From the NCBI RefSeq assembly GCF_947490415.1, contig NZ_CANLGX010000001.1, forward strand, positions 62,001-126,000: a DNA stretch of 64,000 nt, in the 5' to 3' direction. A program made the translations under genes and the position numbers. Each line of letters starts with the position of its first letter. The stretch's first letter is position 1. Of the stretch, positions 43,100 to 52,489 are shown one piece after another. Source of the stretch: an uncultured Eudoraea sp. Its GTDB lineage: Bacteria; Bacteroidota; Bacteroidia; Flavobacteriales; Flavobacteriaceae. The notes under the pieces are model-generated. The model was not told the DNA's origin, made no database searches, and worked only from the letters and a program-made list of their open reading frames with translations.

Positions 43100-44434
43100 A
43101 TGGAAAACGAGAAGAAAATACCGGTAGTCTCTAAGCAAGTGTTAGTCCCTTTTATATTAATAACTTCTTTATTCGCATTATGGGGATTTGCTAACGACAT
43201 TACCAATCCCATGGTATCTGCCTTTAAGAAGATCTTGGAATTGAACAATACCCAGGCTTCCTGGGTTCAAATGGCTTTTTATGGTGGATACTTTACTATG
43301 GCTTTTCCGGCGGCCATGTTTGTTAAAAAATACACCTATAAAAAAGGAATTATTTTAGGTCTGATTTTATATGCTTTTGGTGCCTTGTTATTTTACCCGG
43401 CTGCCGCCTACGAGGAATTTGGTTTTTTTCTTGCCGCCTTGTACATTCTGACTTTTGGTTTGGCTTTTCTTGAAACCACAGCAAATCCGTTTATTTTATC
43501 TATGGGTGATGTAAAAACAGCCACCCGCAGATTAAACCTGGCTCAGGCCTTTAATCCTATTGGGGCCTTAACTGGTCTATTTATAGCGCAAACATTTATT
43601 TTGGGCTCTCTGCAGTCAGACGACCTGGATGCGCAGGGCAATGTAATATATGATACCCTTACTGAAACGGCAAAAACAGCTATAAGAGCATCTGATTTAA
43701 TGGTTGTGAGAAACCCCTACGTCATTCTTGGATTGTTTGTATTGTTCATGCTTGTACTTATCGCACTCGTAAAGATGCCTGAGAAAAAAGAAGAAGCCGG
43801 GGGTTCAGTGACTAATGCAGTAAAACGTTTGTTTCAGAATAAAAAGTTTGTCGAAGGCACAATAGCTCAGATGTTCTATGTTGGGGCTCAGATTATGTGT
43901 TGGACCTATATTTATCAATATGCGGAGACTTTGGGAATTGACAACCGAAGTGCTGTGACCTATGCGTATTGGGCATTGATTCTCTTTTTAATAGGACGTT
44001 GGATTGGCACCTATTTATTAAAGTACATCCGTTCGGGTAAATTGCTGATGTATTTTGCGTTGGGGGCAATAATCTTTACAATTGGGGCCATTTTTATTCC
44101 GGGTATGACAGGTTTATATTCCCTGGTTGGTATTTCATTGTGCATGTCAGTAATGTTTCCAACCATTTACGGAATTGCTTTGGAGGGTGTTGGGGAAGAT
44201 GCAAAGTTTGGAGCAGCTTTTTTAGTAATGGCCATTGTGGGTGGTGCCATTATGCCTGTTCTCCAGGGTTCAATTTTGGATCTGGGAGGTTCCGGATATA
44301 CCGATATCATAATACTTGGCGTTCCGGAAGTGAACTTTTCATTTGTGTTGCCACTTATATGTTTTATTGTTGTGGCAATCTATGGCTACAGAACTTACAA
44401 AGTTCATGCTAATTTAAACCAGATCTGGTCATAA
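43100..44434 (+). CDS. FucP-type MFS sugar symporter
   Basis: Predicted 444-residue membrane protein with twelve helices. It matches the L-fucose:H+ symporter (FucP / glucose-galactose) branch of the major facilitator superfamily: FALWGFANDITNPMVSAFKKIL in helix 1 with the Asn-Asp pair, AFYGGYFTMAFPAAMFVKKYTYKKGI, and FLETTANPFILSMG in helix 4-5 (all in part). FucP carries L-fucose and L-galactose with protons. As last gene of the operon it probably imports the sugar that the SDR oxidises. Confidence 0.88.
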   Translation: MENEKKIPVVSKQVLVPFILITSLFALWGFANDITNPMVSAFKKILELNNTQASWVQMAFYGGYFTMAFPAAMFVKKYTYKKGIILGLILYAFGALLFYPAAAYEEFGFFLAALYILTFGLAFLETTANPFILSMGDVKTATRRLNLAQAFNPIGALTGLFIAQTFILGSLQSDDLDAQGNVIYDTLTETAKTAIRASDLMVVRNPYVILGLFVLFMLVLIALVKMPEKKEEAGGSVTNAVKRLFQNKKFVEGTIAQMFYVGAQIMCWTYIYQYAETLGIDNRSAVTYAYWALILFLIGRWIGTYLLKYIRSGKLLMYFALGAIIFTIGAIFIPGMTGLYSLVGISLCMSVMFPTIYGIALEGVGEDAKFGAAFLVMAIVGGAIMPVLQGSILDLGGSGYTDIIILGVPEVNFSFVLPLICFIVVAIYGYRTYKVHANLNQIWS

Positions 44435-44518
44435 TAACAACCTGGGTTTATTTTTCTTACTGATTTTTTCTATAGAATTTTCATGTTTTTCCGGACTCAT
44501 CACTAAGCACGCTGGTTC

Positions 44519-46027
44519 TTACAAAACACTCTTTTTTCTTATATAACTGATATCCAAAGTATCGTTCAATTCTTGTTGCAAGCCTAATAAATCCTGAAAA
44601 AGATCATCAACTTTTGACTTATAAGCTGGTTTATCAGAGAGATCATTCATTTCCTCCGGGTCATGAGCCATATCATACAATAAAACCTTCTCCAACTTTG
44701 GATAAACAATAAGTTTAAAACCATCCTTGCGTATCATTCTTTGTAAATCTACATATGCACCGTAAATGGCATTGTAATGACCTTTGTCCTGTTTTCCTTT
44801 CGCGATATCCATCACACTATTGAAATACACATATTCTGGTTTCTTTACACCCGCCAATTCCAGGCTTGTAGCCATCGCATCTTGCAAATAAATATCCGAA
44901 GAAATTAGTTTCCCTCTGGGTACATTTGGTCCCATTATGACAAAAGGTGCCCTGATACTATGATCAAATTGACTTTGTTTTCCCAATAACCCATGCCTGC
45001 CCATTGCCAACCCATGATCTGCCGTAAAAATGACATAGGTATTTTGCATTTGTCCACTTTCTTCCAGTCCATCTAAAATGGCCCCTATTTGATCATCCAA
45101 ATGGGATATAAGCGCATAATATTCCTGAATATGTTTTTTTGTGGCATATTCCGTTCTTGGAAAAGGGGCTAAAGCTTCATCTCTTAAACCCGGACCATTT
45201 CCAATACTATCTTTAAAGGGATATTCAGGCATCCAACTTTTTGGAATGCTGATATTTTCTAAAGGATATTTATCCAGGTATTCCTGAGGTGCCTGCCTGG
45301 GGTCATGAGGTGCATTAAAGGCGAGATACATAAAAAAGGGATTATCTCTGTTTTTAGTATTGGTAATGAACCCAAGTGCATCATCCTTTAAAACTTCACT
45401 CCAATGCTTTCCACCCTCCCAATAGCCTCCATATTTAGGATCCGAGGCTGACCAGCTTAAATCATCCTCGCCAAGCGGCCGGTTGTAACCAACAGGCATA
45501 AACTTTGCTGGTGATATTTCAGTGCCTTCAATACTTCTTAAATTTTCCACCATTTCGTCATTTTTCCATGCATCACGGGGCATACCCGGCCTTACATGAA
45601 CCACATTCTGAAAAACACTTTCTGCCTTAGCATCAACATGCCATTTTCCGGTCATATAGGTATCGTATCCGGCACCTTCCATAAGTTTACCCCATGTTTT
45701 GTCCATACCCTTACCCACCAGCCATTCCTGACGGAATCTATCCGCATTCCATACACTTCTACCCGATATCATCATTGCCCGTGAAGCCACACAAACGGCA
45801 CCGTTCCAGGCACCCATATTGTAGGCATGACTAAAGGTGGTCCCCTCGTTTACCAATCGGTCTAAGTTAGGAGTCCGTATTTCCTTATTCCCAAAAGCAT
45901 TAATTGCAGTATAGGTTAAATCATCAGCAAAAATAAAGACGATGTTAGGTTGCCCGTTTTCTTCTTTTTTTTGTTCAAAACAAGAAACAAATAAGGATAG
46001 CCCTGCCAATAAAATTATTTTTTTCAT
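44519..46027 (-). CDS. Sulfatase lipoprotein with CxASR active-site motif
   Basis: Predicted 502-residue formylglycine-dependent sulfatase with a lipoprotein signal (LFVSC). Metal ligands start at IVFIFADDLTY; the residue to be modified is Cys79 in VCVASRAMMISGRS, where alanine replaces the usual proline. GKWHVDA, LAFNAPHDPRQAP and TADHGLAMGRHGLLGKQ give the other metal and sulfate contacts; the latter block recalls iduronate- and choline-sulfatase-like enzymes. It is the last of three sulfatase genes after a sodium symporter. Maturation needs an anaerobic-type sulfatase-maturing enzyme (not in this window) or FGE. Confidence 0.9.
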   Translation of the reverse strand: MKKIILLAGLSLFVSCFEQKKEENGQPNIVFIFADDLTYTAINAFGNKEIRTPNLDRLVNEGTTFSHAYNMGAWNGAVCVASRAMMISGRSVWNADRFRQEWLVGKGMDKTWGKLMEGAGYDTYMTGKWHVDAKAESVFQNVVHVRPGMPRDAWKNDEMVENLRSIEGTEISPAKFMPVGYNRPLGEDDLSWSASDPKYGGYWEGGKHWSEVLKDDALGFITNTKNRDNPFFMYLAFNAPHDPRQAPQEYLDKYPLENISIPKSWMPEYPFKDSIGNGPGLRDEALAPFPRTEYATKKHIQEYYALISHLDDQIGAILDGLEESGQMQNTYVIFTADHGLAMGRHGLLGKQSQFDHSIRAPFVIMGPNVPRGKLISSDIYLQDAMATSLELAGVKKPEYVYFNSVMDIAKGKQDKGHYNAIYGAYVDLQRMIRKDGFKLIVYPKLEKVLLYDMAHDPEEMNDLSDKPAYKSKVDDLFQDLLGLQQELNDTLDISYIRKKSVL

Positions 46028-46085
46028 GACTTTAATTAGTTCGGTTAGACAGCTTCCATAGTGGTATAATATGCCGATTTAAAAA

Positions 46086-47522
46086 TTAATTTAACAATGG
46101 AAATAATTGTGATTCTACTCTCGCATCCTTCATTAATTGATTCATTTTACTCACTATTTCCGGATGTTCGGAGGAGATATCATTGTTTTCCCATTCATCT
46201 TCTGCAAGGTTATAAAGCTGAACTTTGGGATTGGGATCTTTTTGCAAATCGTATACTATAGCTTTCCAATCACCCATCCGGATAGCTTGTCGACCACCTC
46301 TTTCACTAAATTCCCAGTAGAGATATTCATGCTTTTTTTGAACCGTTTGACCCAATAATTCGGGTAAAAATGAGATTCCATCAGTTTCGGATATTAATTG
46401 AACCCCGGCAATTTCAGCACATGTTGGCATTATGTCCCAAAATGCGGAAATATGATTTGAGGTTGATCCGGCCTTTACTTTGTCCGGCCAAACTACGATC
46501 ATAGGTGTGCGAATACCTCCTTCATAGAGATCCCGCTTTACTCCCCGCAAGCCACCTGCGCTATTAAAAAAATCAGGATTTGCGCCACCTTCCTCATGAG
46601 GACCATTATCACTTGCGAACATAATTATTGTATTCTTCTTAATTCCAAGCTCTTCCAATTTAGTTACTATTTGTCCTACATATGCATCCAGGCGAGTGAC
46701 CATAGAAGCAAAAACAGCATAAGGAGAATCCTGAGAACAATATTGATGTGGTATAATGCCCGGACCATAATCAGAAGTATATGAATTTGCAGGCAAATAA
46801 GGTTTTTCTTCAAATTTCCCTTCAAATTGCTGCAAGAGCGAGTCATTAGGTGAAATCAATTCGGCATGAGGCAATACCAAGGGCACATATGCAAAAAATG
46901 TTGTGTCTTTATTTTCTTCAATAAACCGCAAGGTGGCTTCCTGGATTTTATCCGGGGCATAAGTAACTGTATTGGTCCAATCATTCCCATTTAAAAATAC
47001 TTTTGTTCCATTTTGCCATAAATAGGGCGGATAATACCTGTGTGCCATGCGCTGGCAATTATAACCATAAAACTCATCAAATCCCTGTTTATTGGGATCT
47101 CCCTCATGGCCAATAAAGCCCAGACCCCATTTACCAAAAGCTCCTGTTTTATACCCTGCTTCTTTGAGTAATTCGGCAATAGTTAAAGAAGATGCTGGTA
47201 AAGAACTTTGCCCCTCAATTTCCAGCTCCTTGTTACCGCGAATAGGTGTGTGTCCTGTATGCAACCCAGTCATTAAAGAGGAGCGGGAAGGTGCACAAAC
47301 AGTGGACCCACTATAATGCTGTGTAAATTTCATGCCTTGTCTGGCAAGATTATCCAGGTGTGGTGTATGAAAGTTTCGCTGTCCATAGCAACTCAAATCA
47401 CCATAACCCAAATCATCTGCCAGAATATAAATGATATTGGGCTTTAATTCTTTCTCCTGCTTCACTTCCGAACAGGATAACACAATAAGTGAACTCAGGA
47501 GGAATATTATAGTTTTCTTCAT
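46086..47522 (-). CDS. Sulfatase lipoprotein (CAPSR)
   Basis: Predicted 478-residue sulfatase with a lipoprotein signal (IVLSC). It has IIYILADDLGYGDLSCYG, Cys76 in STVCAPSRSSLMTGLHTGHT as the formylglycine site, GKWGLGFIGHEGDPNKQGFDEFYGY (in part), and FASDNGPHEEGG with the metal-binding Asp-Asn. This is the arylsulfatase A-like form common in polysaccharide loci, but it may remove sulfate from algal sugars rather than aryl esters. Its ATG overlaps the stop of the upstream sulfatase by one base (TAATG), so the two are coupled. Confidence 0.93.
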   Translation of the reverse strand: MKKTIIFLLSSLIVLSCSEVKQEKELKPNIIYILADDLGYGDLSCYGQRNFHTPHLDNLARQGMKFTQHYSGSTVCAPSRSSLMTGLHTGHTPIRGNKELEIEGQSSLPASSLTIAELLKEAGYKTGAFGKWGLGFIGHEGDPNKQGFDEFYGYNCQRMAHRYYPPYLWQNGTKVFLNGNDWTNTVTYAPDKIQEATLRFIEENKDTTFFAYVPLVLPHAELISPNDSLLQQFEGKFEEKPYLPANSYTSDYGPGIIPHQYCSQDSPYAVFASMVTRLDAYVGQIVTKLEELGIKKNTIIMFASDNGPHEEGGANPDFFNSAGGLRGVKRDLYEGGIRTPMIVVWPDKVKAGSTSNHISAFWDIMPTCAEIAGVQLISETDGISFLPELLGQTVQKKHEYLYWEFSERGGRQAIRMGDWKAIVYDLQKDPNPKVQLYNLAEDEWENNDISSEHPEIVSKMNQLMKDARVESQLFPLLN

Positions 47523-49009
47523 TAGTTAGCCTTCCTTAAATGTTCCAAAAATTCCTCATCTGGTCTATTTCTCCATTGCCCTGTTTTCCAATAACTTTCA
47601 TATTCTTCCATAAACTGAGGATTAGTTTTTGGTACTTGCGCATTTACATCTTTTCTCCAGGTATTTAAATCATTTTGAAGTTCAACCACCTTTTCCGGAT
47701 ATCGTAATCTCAGGTTGTTCTTCTCACCAATATCTTCTTTAAGATTATAAAGCTCCAGCTCCCTATTTTCAAAAATCTCAATTAGCTTCCAATCGCCTTT
47801 GCGTATTGCACTATAAGGCTTTGCTCCCTCCAAATGATAATGTGGATAATGCCAGTATATTGCGTCCCTATGAATATCAGCCCCCGAAGTTAAAAGAGGT
47901 GTGAAATCTATCCCATCTATATTTTCAGTGGATTGCTCTTTTATCTTAATACCTGTTAATCCAAGAATTGTTGGAAAAATATCTGCAGAAATTATGGGAG
48001 TATTAGCAACTTGTCCTTCCAAAATATTATTGGGCCAATGAACAATAAATGGTACCCGAACACCTCCTTCATAAACATCTCCTTTTCCTGAACGCAATGG
48101 TAAATTTGAAGTAACTTTTTTCCTGTTATTTTCATAATTCCCCCTAAGTCCTCCATTATCACTGGTAAAAATAACAATGGTATTCTCAAGCATCCCGCTT
48201 TCCTCAAGCTTGTTTAATACTTTACCAACAGCATCATCCATATGTTCCACCATGGCAGCATATACCGGATTTTGATGATTGGCGCCTTGCTTAATCTGTT
48301 TTTCGTACTTTTCTATCTTATCATCTTTCGCCTGTAGGGGGGTATGTACGTTATAAAACCAGAAGTTCATAAAAAATGGTGCCTTCTCCTGCTTATTTTC
48401 TTCAATAAATTCCAACGCTGCATCTCCTAATCGTTCGGTAAGGTATTCTCCTTCCGGTCCATCACTCAACCGGGGGTTTAAATAAGGTGGGAAGTAGCCA
48501 TTTCCTCCATTCCTTTTTTGTGGGGCACCCATTGACCAGCCACCTATATTGATGTCAAATCCCTGAAATTCAGGCCAGTATTTCTCTTCTTCTCCCAAGT
48601 GCCATTTCCCTATATGGATCGTTTTATAACCTGCCTTTTTGAATACCTCAGCCAATGTGGTTTCCTCCTGCGCCATATATTGGGTCCAGTCCGGAATTTT
48701 CAATTTGGCAAAGGGTTTTTTATGTCCGCTTATCCAGTCTGTACAATTGATTCGGGCCGGATATTTACCGGTCATTATGCTTGCTCTGGACGGCGAACAC
48801 ACCGTGCATGTAGCATATGCATCTGTAAATAACATACCATTATTGGCAAGCCTGTCCACATTTGGGGTCTGATATAAATCGCTACCATAACTCGACAAAT
48901 CAGTCCAACCCAGATCATCAACGACAAAGAGTACTACATTGGGTTTATCTTCTTCTACTGATTTGCAGCTAACTATAATAATTAATAAGATCAGGAGTAA
49001 TGAACGCAT
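47522..49009 (-). CDS. Sulfatase lipoprotein (CSPSR)
   Basis: Predicted 495-residue sulfatase with a lipoprotein signal (IIVSC). Key segments are VVLFVVDDLGWTDLSSYG, Cys71 in CTVCSPSRASIMTGKYPARI, IGKWHLGEEEKYWPEFQGF and FTSDNGGLRGNYENNRKKVTSNLPLRSGKGDVYEGG (in part). The long form and NGGL motif match exported sulfatases of marine Bacteroidetes polysaccharide loci. It is the first of the three sulfatase genes, 61 bases after the sodium/solute symporter gene. Confidence 0.93.
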   Translation of the reverse strand: MRSLLLILLIIIVSCKSVEEDKPNVVLFVVDDLGWTDLSSYGSDLYQTPNVDRLANNGMLFTDAYATCTVCSPSRASIMTGKYPARINCTDWISGHKKPFAKLKIPDWTQYMAQEETTLAEVFKKAGYKTIHIGKWHLGEEEKYWPEFQGFDINIGGWSMGAPQKRNGGNGYFPPYLNPRLSDGPEGEYLTERLGDAALEFIEENKQEKAPFFMNFWFYNVHTPLQAKDDKIEKYEKQIKQGANHQNPVYAAMVEHMDDAVGKVLNKLEESGMLENTIVIFTSDNGGLRGNYENNRKKVTSNLPLRSGKGDVYEGGVRVPFIVHWPNNILEGQVANTPIISADIFPTILGLTGIKIKEQSTENIDGIDFTPLLTSGADIHRDAIYWHYPHYHLEGAKPYSAIRKGDWKLIEIFENRELELYNLKEDIGEKNNLRLRYPEKVVELQNDLNTWRKDVNAQVPKTNPQFMEEYESYWKTGQWRNRPDEEFLEHLRKAN

Positions 49010-49070
49010 CTACTGTCATTTTATAAATTTTTCATATTTAATCTTATTAATTTCATCCGGCAGCCCAAAT

Positions 49071-50696
49071 CTACAATGCAAGAGTACTAAATGAAATCAT
49101 GATATATCCTACAATTGCAATAATCAATACCGATGTAATAATATCCACCCAATTATAACTTGCCTTATTCTCAGCCCTTTGTTCAGGACTAATAGTTCCG
49201 AAAGTGAGCCCTTGCAGTTGTGCCTGGGAAGGAGCCGGGTACATCATACTAACCACTACTGCTATACCTATGCACAGGGCAAAGAAATAAGCTCCAAAAA
49301 CCAGCCAGTTTATATCGGCTATTGCATAAATAAAGCTCCCCTCAGTAAAACTCGATTTCACAATCTCCAGGGTAAGCTTGCCAAAACCAATTATAAAACC
49401 TCCAATCAGGGTAGCAATAGCGCCATTGGCATTAATTCGTTTATAAAAAATACCCAATAAGAAAACTGCTGCTATTGGCGGGGAAATATAGGCCTGTACA
49501 TTTTGAAGGTATTCATAAAGTCCATCGGAAAGTGTCGTAATAATTGGAATCCATAAAAGACCAAGTCCTACCACAAAAAAGGTGGCAATTCGTCCTGTTT
49601 TTACCAATTCTTCTTCTGGTTTTTCCGGTCTTAGTTTTTTATAAATATCCAGTGTAAATAAAGTAGAACAAGAATTAAAAACTGAAGCCAGAGAACTCAT
49701 CAAAGCAGCCAATAAGCCGGCTGCAACCAAACCTCGAAGTCCGGAAGGCATTAAATTACTCATTAGTACGGGAAAGGCTTCATCCGGACTATCCCAGTGA
49801 AGTTTCCCCTGCATTTTAAGTGCCAGTGCAATAACACCCGGTATTAAAAAAAGGAATACCGGCATAAGCTTCAAAAGCGCTCCAAATATACTTCCTCGCC
49901 TACCCTCCTTAATGTTTTTTGCAGAAAGCACCCTTTGCACAATTACCTGATCTGTACACCAATACCAGATACCAACAACCGTACTGGTGATAAAAAGCGG
50001 GAGCCAGGGATAATCCGGGTCAGAATTTGGGCGCCACATATTAAAATATTCCGGCCCTATAGTCTCTTTTAGCTCACCCCATCCCCCTACGGCGTCCAAA
50101 CCCAGAAAAGTTAATATTCCTGCACCTAGAACCAAAACAACGGCTTGAATGGTTTCTGTATAAACAACGGCCCTCATCCCTCCAAGTACAGTATATATCC
50201 CTGTAAGTACTACTGTGGCTACAGCTCCAATCCAAAAAGGAATACCTAACAAAGCAGAAACCACTACACCTCCCGCATAGATAGTAACGGAAACTTTGGT
50301 TAGAATATAGGCTATTAAGGACACAACAGACAAGACCCATCTGGATCTGGAATCAAAGCGTTTTTCAAGGAATTCGGGCATGGTAAATACTCCACTTCGT
50401 GCATAAAACGGTAGAAAAACCCAGCCAAGCATTAATACAATCCAGGCATGTAACTCGTAAATAAGCAGCGGCATTTTGTCTCCGGCGCCATTTCCTGCAA
50501 GCCCTACAACATGTTCAGAACCTATATTTGAAGCAAAAATAGAGGCCCCAACGATAAACCATCCAATATTCCGGCCGGCAAGGAAATAATCCTCAGTATT
50601 CTTCTGCTTTTGCTTAATAACCCACCAGGCTACCGCCAGTAATATAAGGAAGTAAGCCGTAATTACCACCCAATCTAATGAATCAAGTCCTTTCAT
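49071..50696 (-). CDS. Sodium/solute symporter (SSS family, SGLT-like)
   Basis: Predicted 541-residue membrane protein with about fourteen helices. It shows SSS marks: NIGWFIVGASIFASNIGSEHVVGLAGNGA, VYTETIQAVVLVLGAGILTFLGLDAVGGW and GLVAAGLLAALMSSLASVFNSCSTLFTLDIYKK, the sodium-binding segment (all in part). The SGLT-like branch carries sugars or uronates with sodium. It heads the sulfatase operon, so it probably takes up the desulfated product. Confidence 0.92.
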   Translation of the reverse strand: MKGLDSLDWVVITAYFLILLAVAWWVIKQKQKNTEDYFLAGRNIGWFIVGASIFASNIGSEHVVGLAGNGAGDKMPLLIYELHAWIVLMLGWVFLPFYARSGVFTMPEFLEKRFDSRSRWVLSVVSLIAYILTKVSVTIYAGGVVVSALLGIPFWIGAVATVVLTGIYTVLGGMRAVVYTETIQAVVLVLGAGILTFLGLDAVGGWGELKETIGPEYFNMWRPNSDPDYPWLPLFITSTVVGIWYWCTDQVIVQRVLSAKNIKEGRRGSIFGALLKLMPVFLFLIPGVIALALKMQGKLHWDSPDEAFPVLMSNLMPSGLRGLVAAGLLAALMSSLASVFNSCSTLFTLDIYKKLRPEKPEEELVKTGRIATFFVVGLGLLWIPIITTLSDGLYEYLQNVQAYISPPIAAVFLLGIFYKRINANGAIATLIGGFIIGFGKLTLEIVKSSFTEGSFIYAIADINWLVFGAYFFALCIGIAVVVSMMYPAPSQAQLQGLTFGTISPEQRAENKASYNWVDIITSVLIIAIVGYIMISFSTLAL

Positions 50697-50903
50697 AAAT
50701 TACACTTTTATTGCGTATCTGTTCAAAAAGAAAAACGGAATATTACTTCTGATGCAATTTTCCAATTGTTAAGATACTTAAAACCGATTAACCAGATACT
50801 AATTATGAATATACCTGGAATACTGAGGTGATAATTAGAGATCAAGTAAAGAGATGAAATTAAATAAAAATCGGGTAATTATGGGTATTGTTTTGAGAAG
50901 TAA

Positions 50904-51086
50904 TCATTGTTCCAGATTATTGGCCTGGAAACTTTCAAGATCGTTGTTAATAAATTCTATTGATAATTCTATAGGATTACAGCAAATCTCGCAATCTTCA
51001 ACGTAACTCTGCTGCCGAATAGAGGGGTCTAGCAACATTGATATTTCGTCCCAACAGTATGGGCACTGAAAATAGTGTTCATACAT
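50904..51086 (-). CDS. CPXCG motif cysteine-rich small protein
   Basis: Predicted 60-residue protein with the paired cysteine knuckles CPYCWDE and CEICCNPIEL of the Cys_rich_CPXG family, likely binding zinc. The role of the family is unknown. It stands alone between the symporter and efflux operons. Confidence 0.82.
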   Translation of the reverse strand: MYEHYFQCPYCWDEISMLLDPSIRQQSYVEDCEICCNPIELSIEFINNDLESFQANNLEQ

Positions 51087-51142
51087 AAAAGAGATATAAA
51101 TTTTAATTTATAAATGACCTCTCTCAAATTAAGGAAACAGTA

Positions 51143-52489
51143 TTAAAAATCTACATTCAATAATTGTCCCGTTAATTGTAACAGTTGTAATTCTGCCAGT
51201 TTAGCATCGTATTTTGCAAGATTTTTAGTTGTTTGAGCAGTTAAGAGATTAATCTGAGCCTGTCTGAATGTTATTGACGTAATCCTACCCAGTTGGTATT
51301 GCTCCCTTGATCGTTCAAAATTATTCTGATTGGTAATGACAGCTTTCTCCTGAATTTCATAAATCATTAATCTGTTTTCGTAAGTTTCCAGTGCATTCTC
51401 AATATCCCTTGCAACCTCAAGTTCAACCTGCTTTTTTAATAACTCCTGATTTTCATAAACTATTTTAGCGTTTCGAACCCTGGTTATTGTAGTTCCCCCA
51501 TCAAAAAGGTTCCAGGTTAGGCCAGCGCCAACGGAGAAGTTTTTATTGTTATTAATGGTGCCCGGAAAGAAGGCGGAGGCAGGATTTTGGTTTAAATTCC
51601 AACCATATGAACCTGTCAAGCCAATCACAGGCAAATAACCCGATTTGCTTACTTTGATATCATATTCATTTATAGCCAAATTCCTATCTGTTTGCAGAAG
51701 GACGAGGTTATTCATAGGAACATCATCTATCATTGCCTGTAGTTCCAGCATAGGGATAAAATTTATTAAGGTATCCACTTCATATGCATTTGAGAGATCC
51801 CGATTTAATACGACATTTAAATCTCGTTTCGTATTTTGTAATAATTGCTGTGTATTCAGGAGGATTATGCTGTCATTCGTAACATCCACCTCTGCGTTCA
51901 AGACATCAAGTTGTGTATTTTGCCCATACTCAAAGGCGTATTGCGCCCTTTTGATCCGGTCTTTAGAAACCTCCAACGCCTGTTTCTGCGCATACTCATT
52001 TTCAGATAATCGGGCAACTTCAAAATAGATACTCAATAACTGAAGTATGGTGTTTTGAATAGTTTCCCTGGCCTGTAATTCCGTTAATTGGTATTCTTCC
52101 TTAAGACGCTTATAATTATAAGTACGTCCCAACCCGTCAAATAATGTATAATTTAAATTTATGCCTGCATTATAACGCTTGGTTTCTGCATTGTTAATAT
52201 CCAAATCTGGCCGGGAAATTCCGTTTTCATCGACCTGCCCTGGAAATTCTATGGTAGTATTGTCCTCAGCATAACTGGCATTTGCCGTACCGGTAAGTGT
52301 GGGTAGAAACCCTGAATTTAAGACGTCCTGATTATTATCGGCAATTTCCACCGTATTCTCGGCAACTTTTATACCAAAATTCTGCTCTAATGCAAGTGCA
52401 ATAGCCTCAGTTTTTGACAATAATTTTTCCTGTGCAATGGCATTCGTACTCAATGCTAAAAGCACAATAACCCAGATATAATTTTTCAT
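51143..52489 (-). CDS. TolC family outer-membrane efflux protein
   Basis: Predicted 448-residue protein with a signal peptide (ending NAIAQE) and the duplicated outer-membrane efflux domain: helices with LSKTEAIALALEQNFGIKVAENTVEIADNN, a YGQNTQLDVLNAEVDVTN block, and a second half with GRITSITFRQAQINLLTAQTTK (all in part). It forms the outer-membrane channel for the RND pump encoded upstream, whose stop overlaps its start by 4 bases. Confidence 0.93.
   Translation of the reverse strand: MKNYIWVIVLLALSTNAIAQEKLLSKTEAIALALEQNFGIKVAENTVEIADNNQDVLNSGFLPTLTGTANASYAEDNTTIEFPGQVDENGISRPDLDINNAETKRYNAGINLNYTLFDGLGRTYNYKRLKEEYQLTELQARETIQNTILQLLSIYFEVARLSENEYAQKQALEVSKDRIKRAQYAFEYGQNTQLDVLNAEVDVTNDSIILLNTQQLLQNTKRDLNVVLNRDLSNAYEVDTLINFIPMLELQAMIDDVPMNNLVLLQTDRNLAINEYDIKVSKSGYLPVIGLTGSYGWNLNQNPASAFFPGTINNNKNFSVGAGLTWNLFDGGTTITRVRNAKIVYENQELLKKQVELEVARDIENALETYENRLMIYEIQEKAVITNQNNFERSREQYQLGRITSITFRQAQINLLTAQTTKNLAKYDAKLAELQLLQLTGQLLNVDF

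Noticed and set aside
36296-44434. Alginate or L-fucose utilisation locus
   Set aside because: KdgK and KDPG aldolase also serve alginate, but no alginate lyase or DEH reductase is present. L-fucose oxidation would not need UxaA and UxaB, which act on six-carbon uronic-type acids.
44435-44518. Terminator between the convergent FucP and sulfatase genes
   Set aside because: AACCTGGGTT is too short a stem with almost no loop, so it is not supported.
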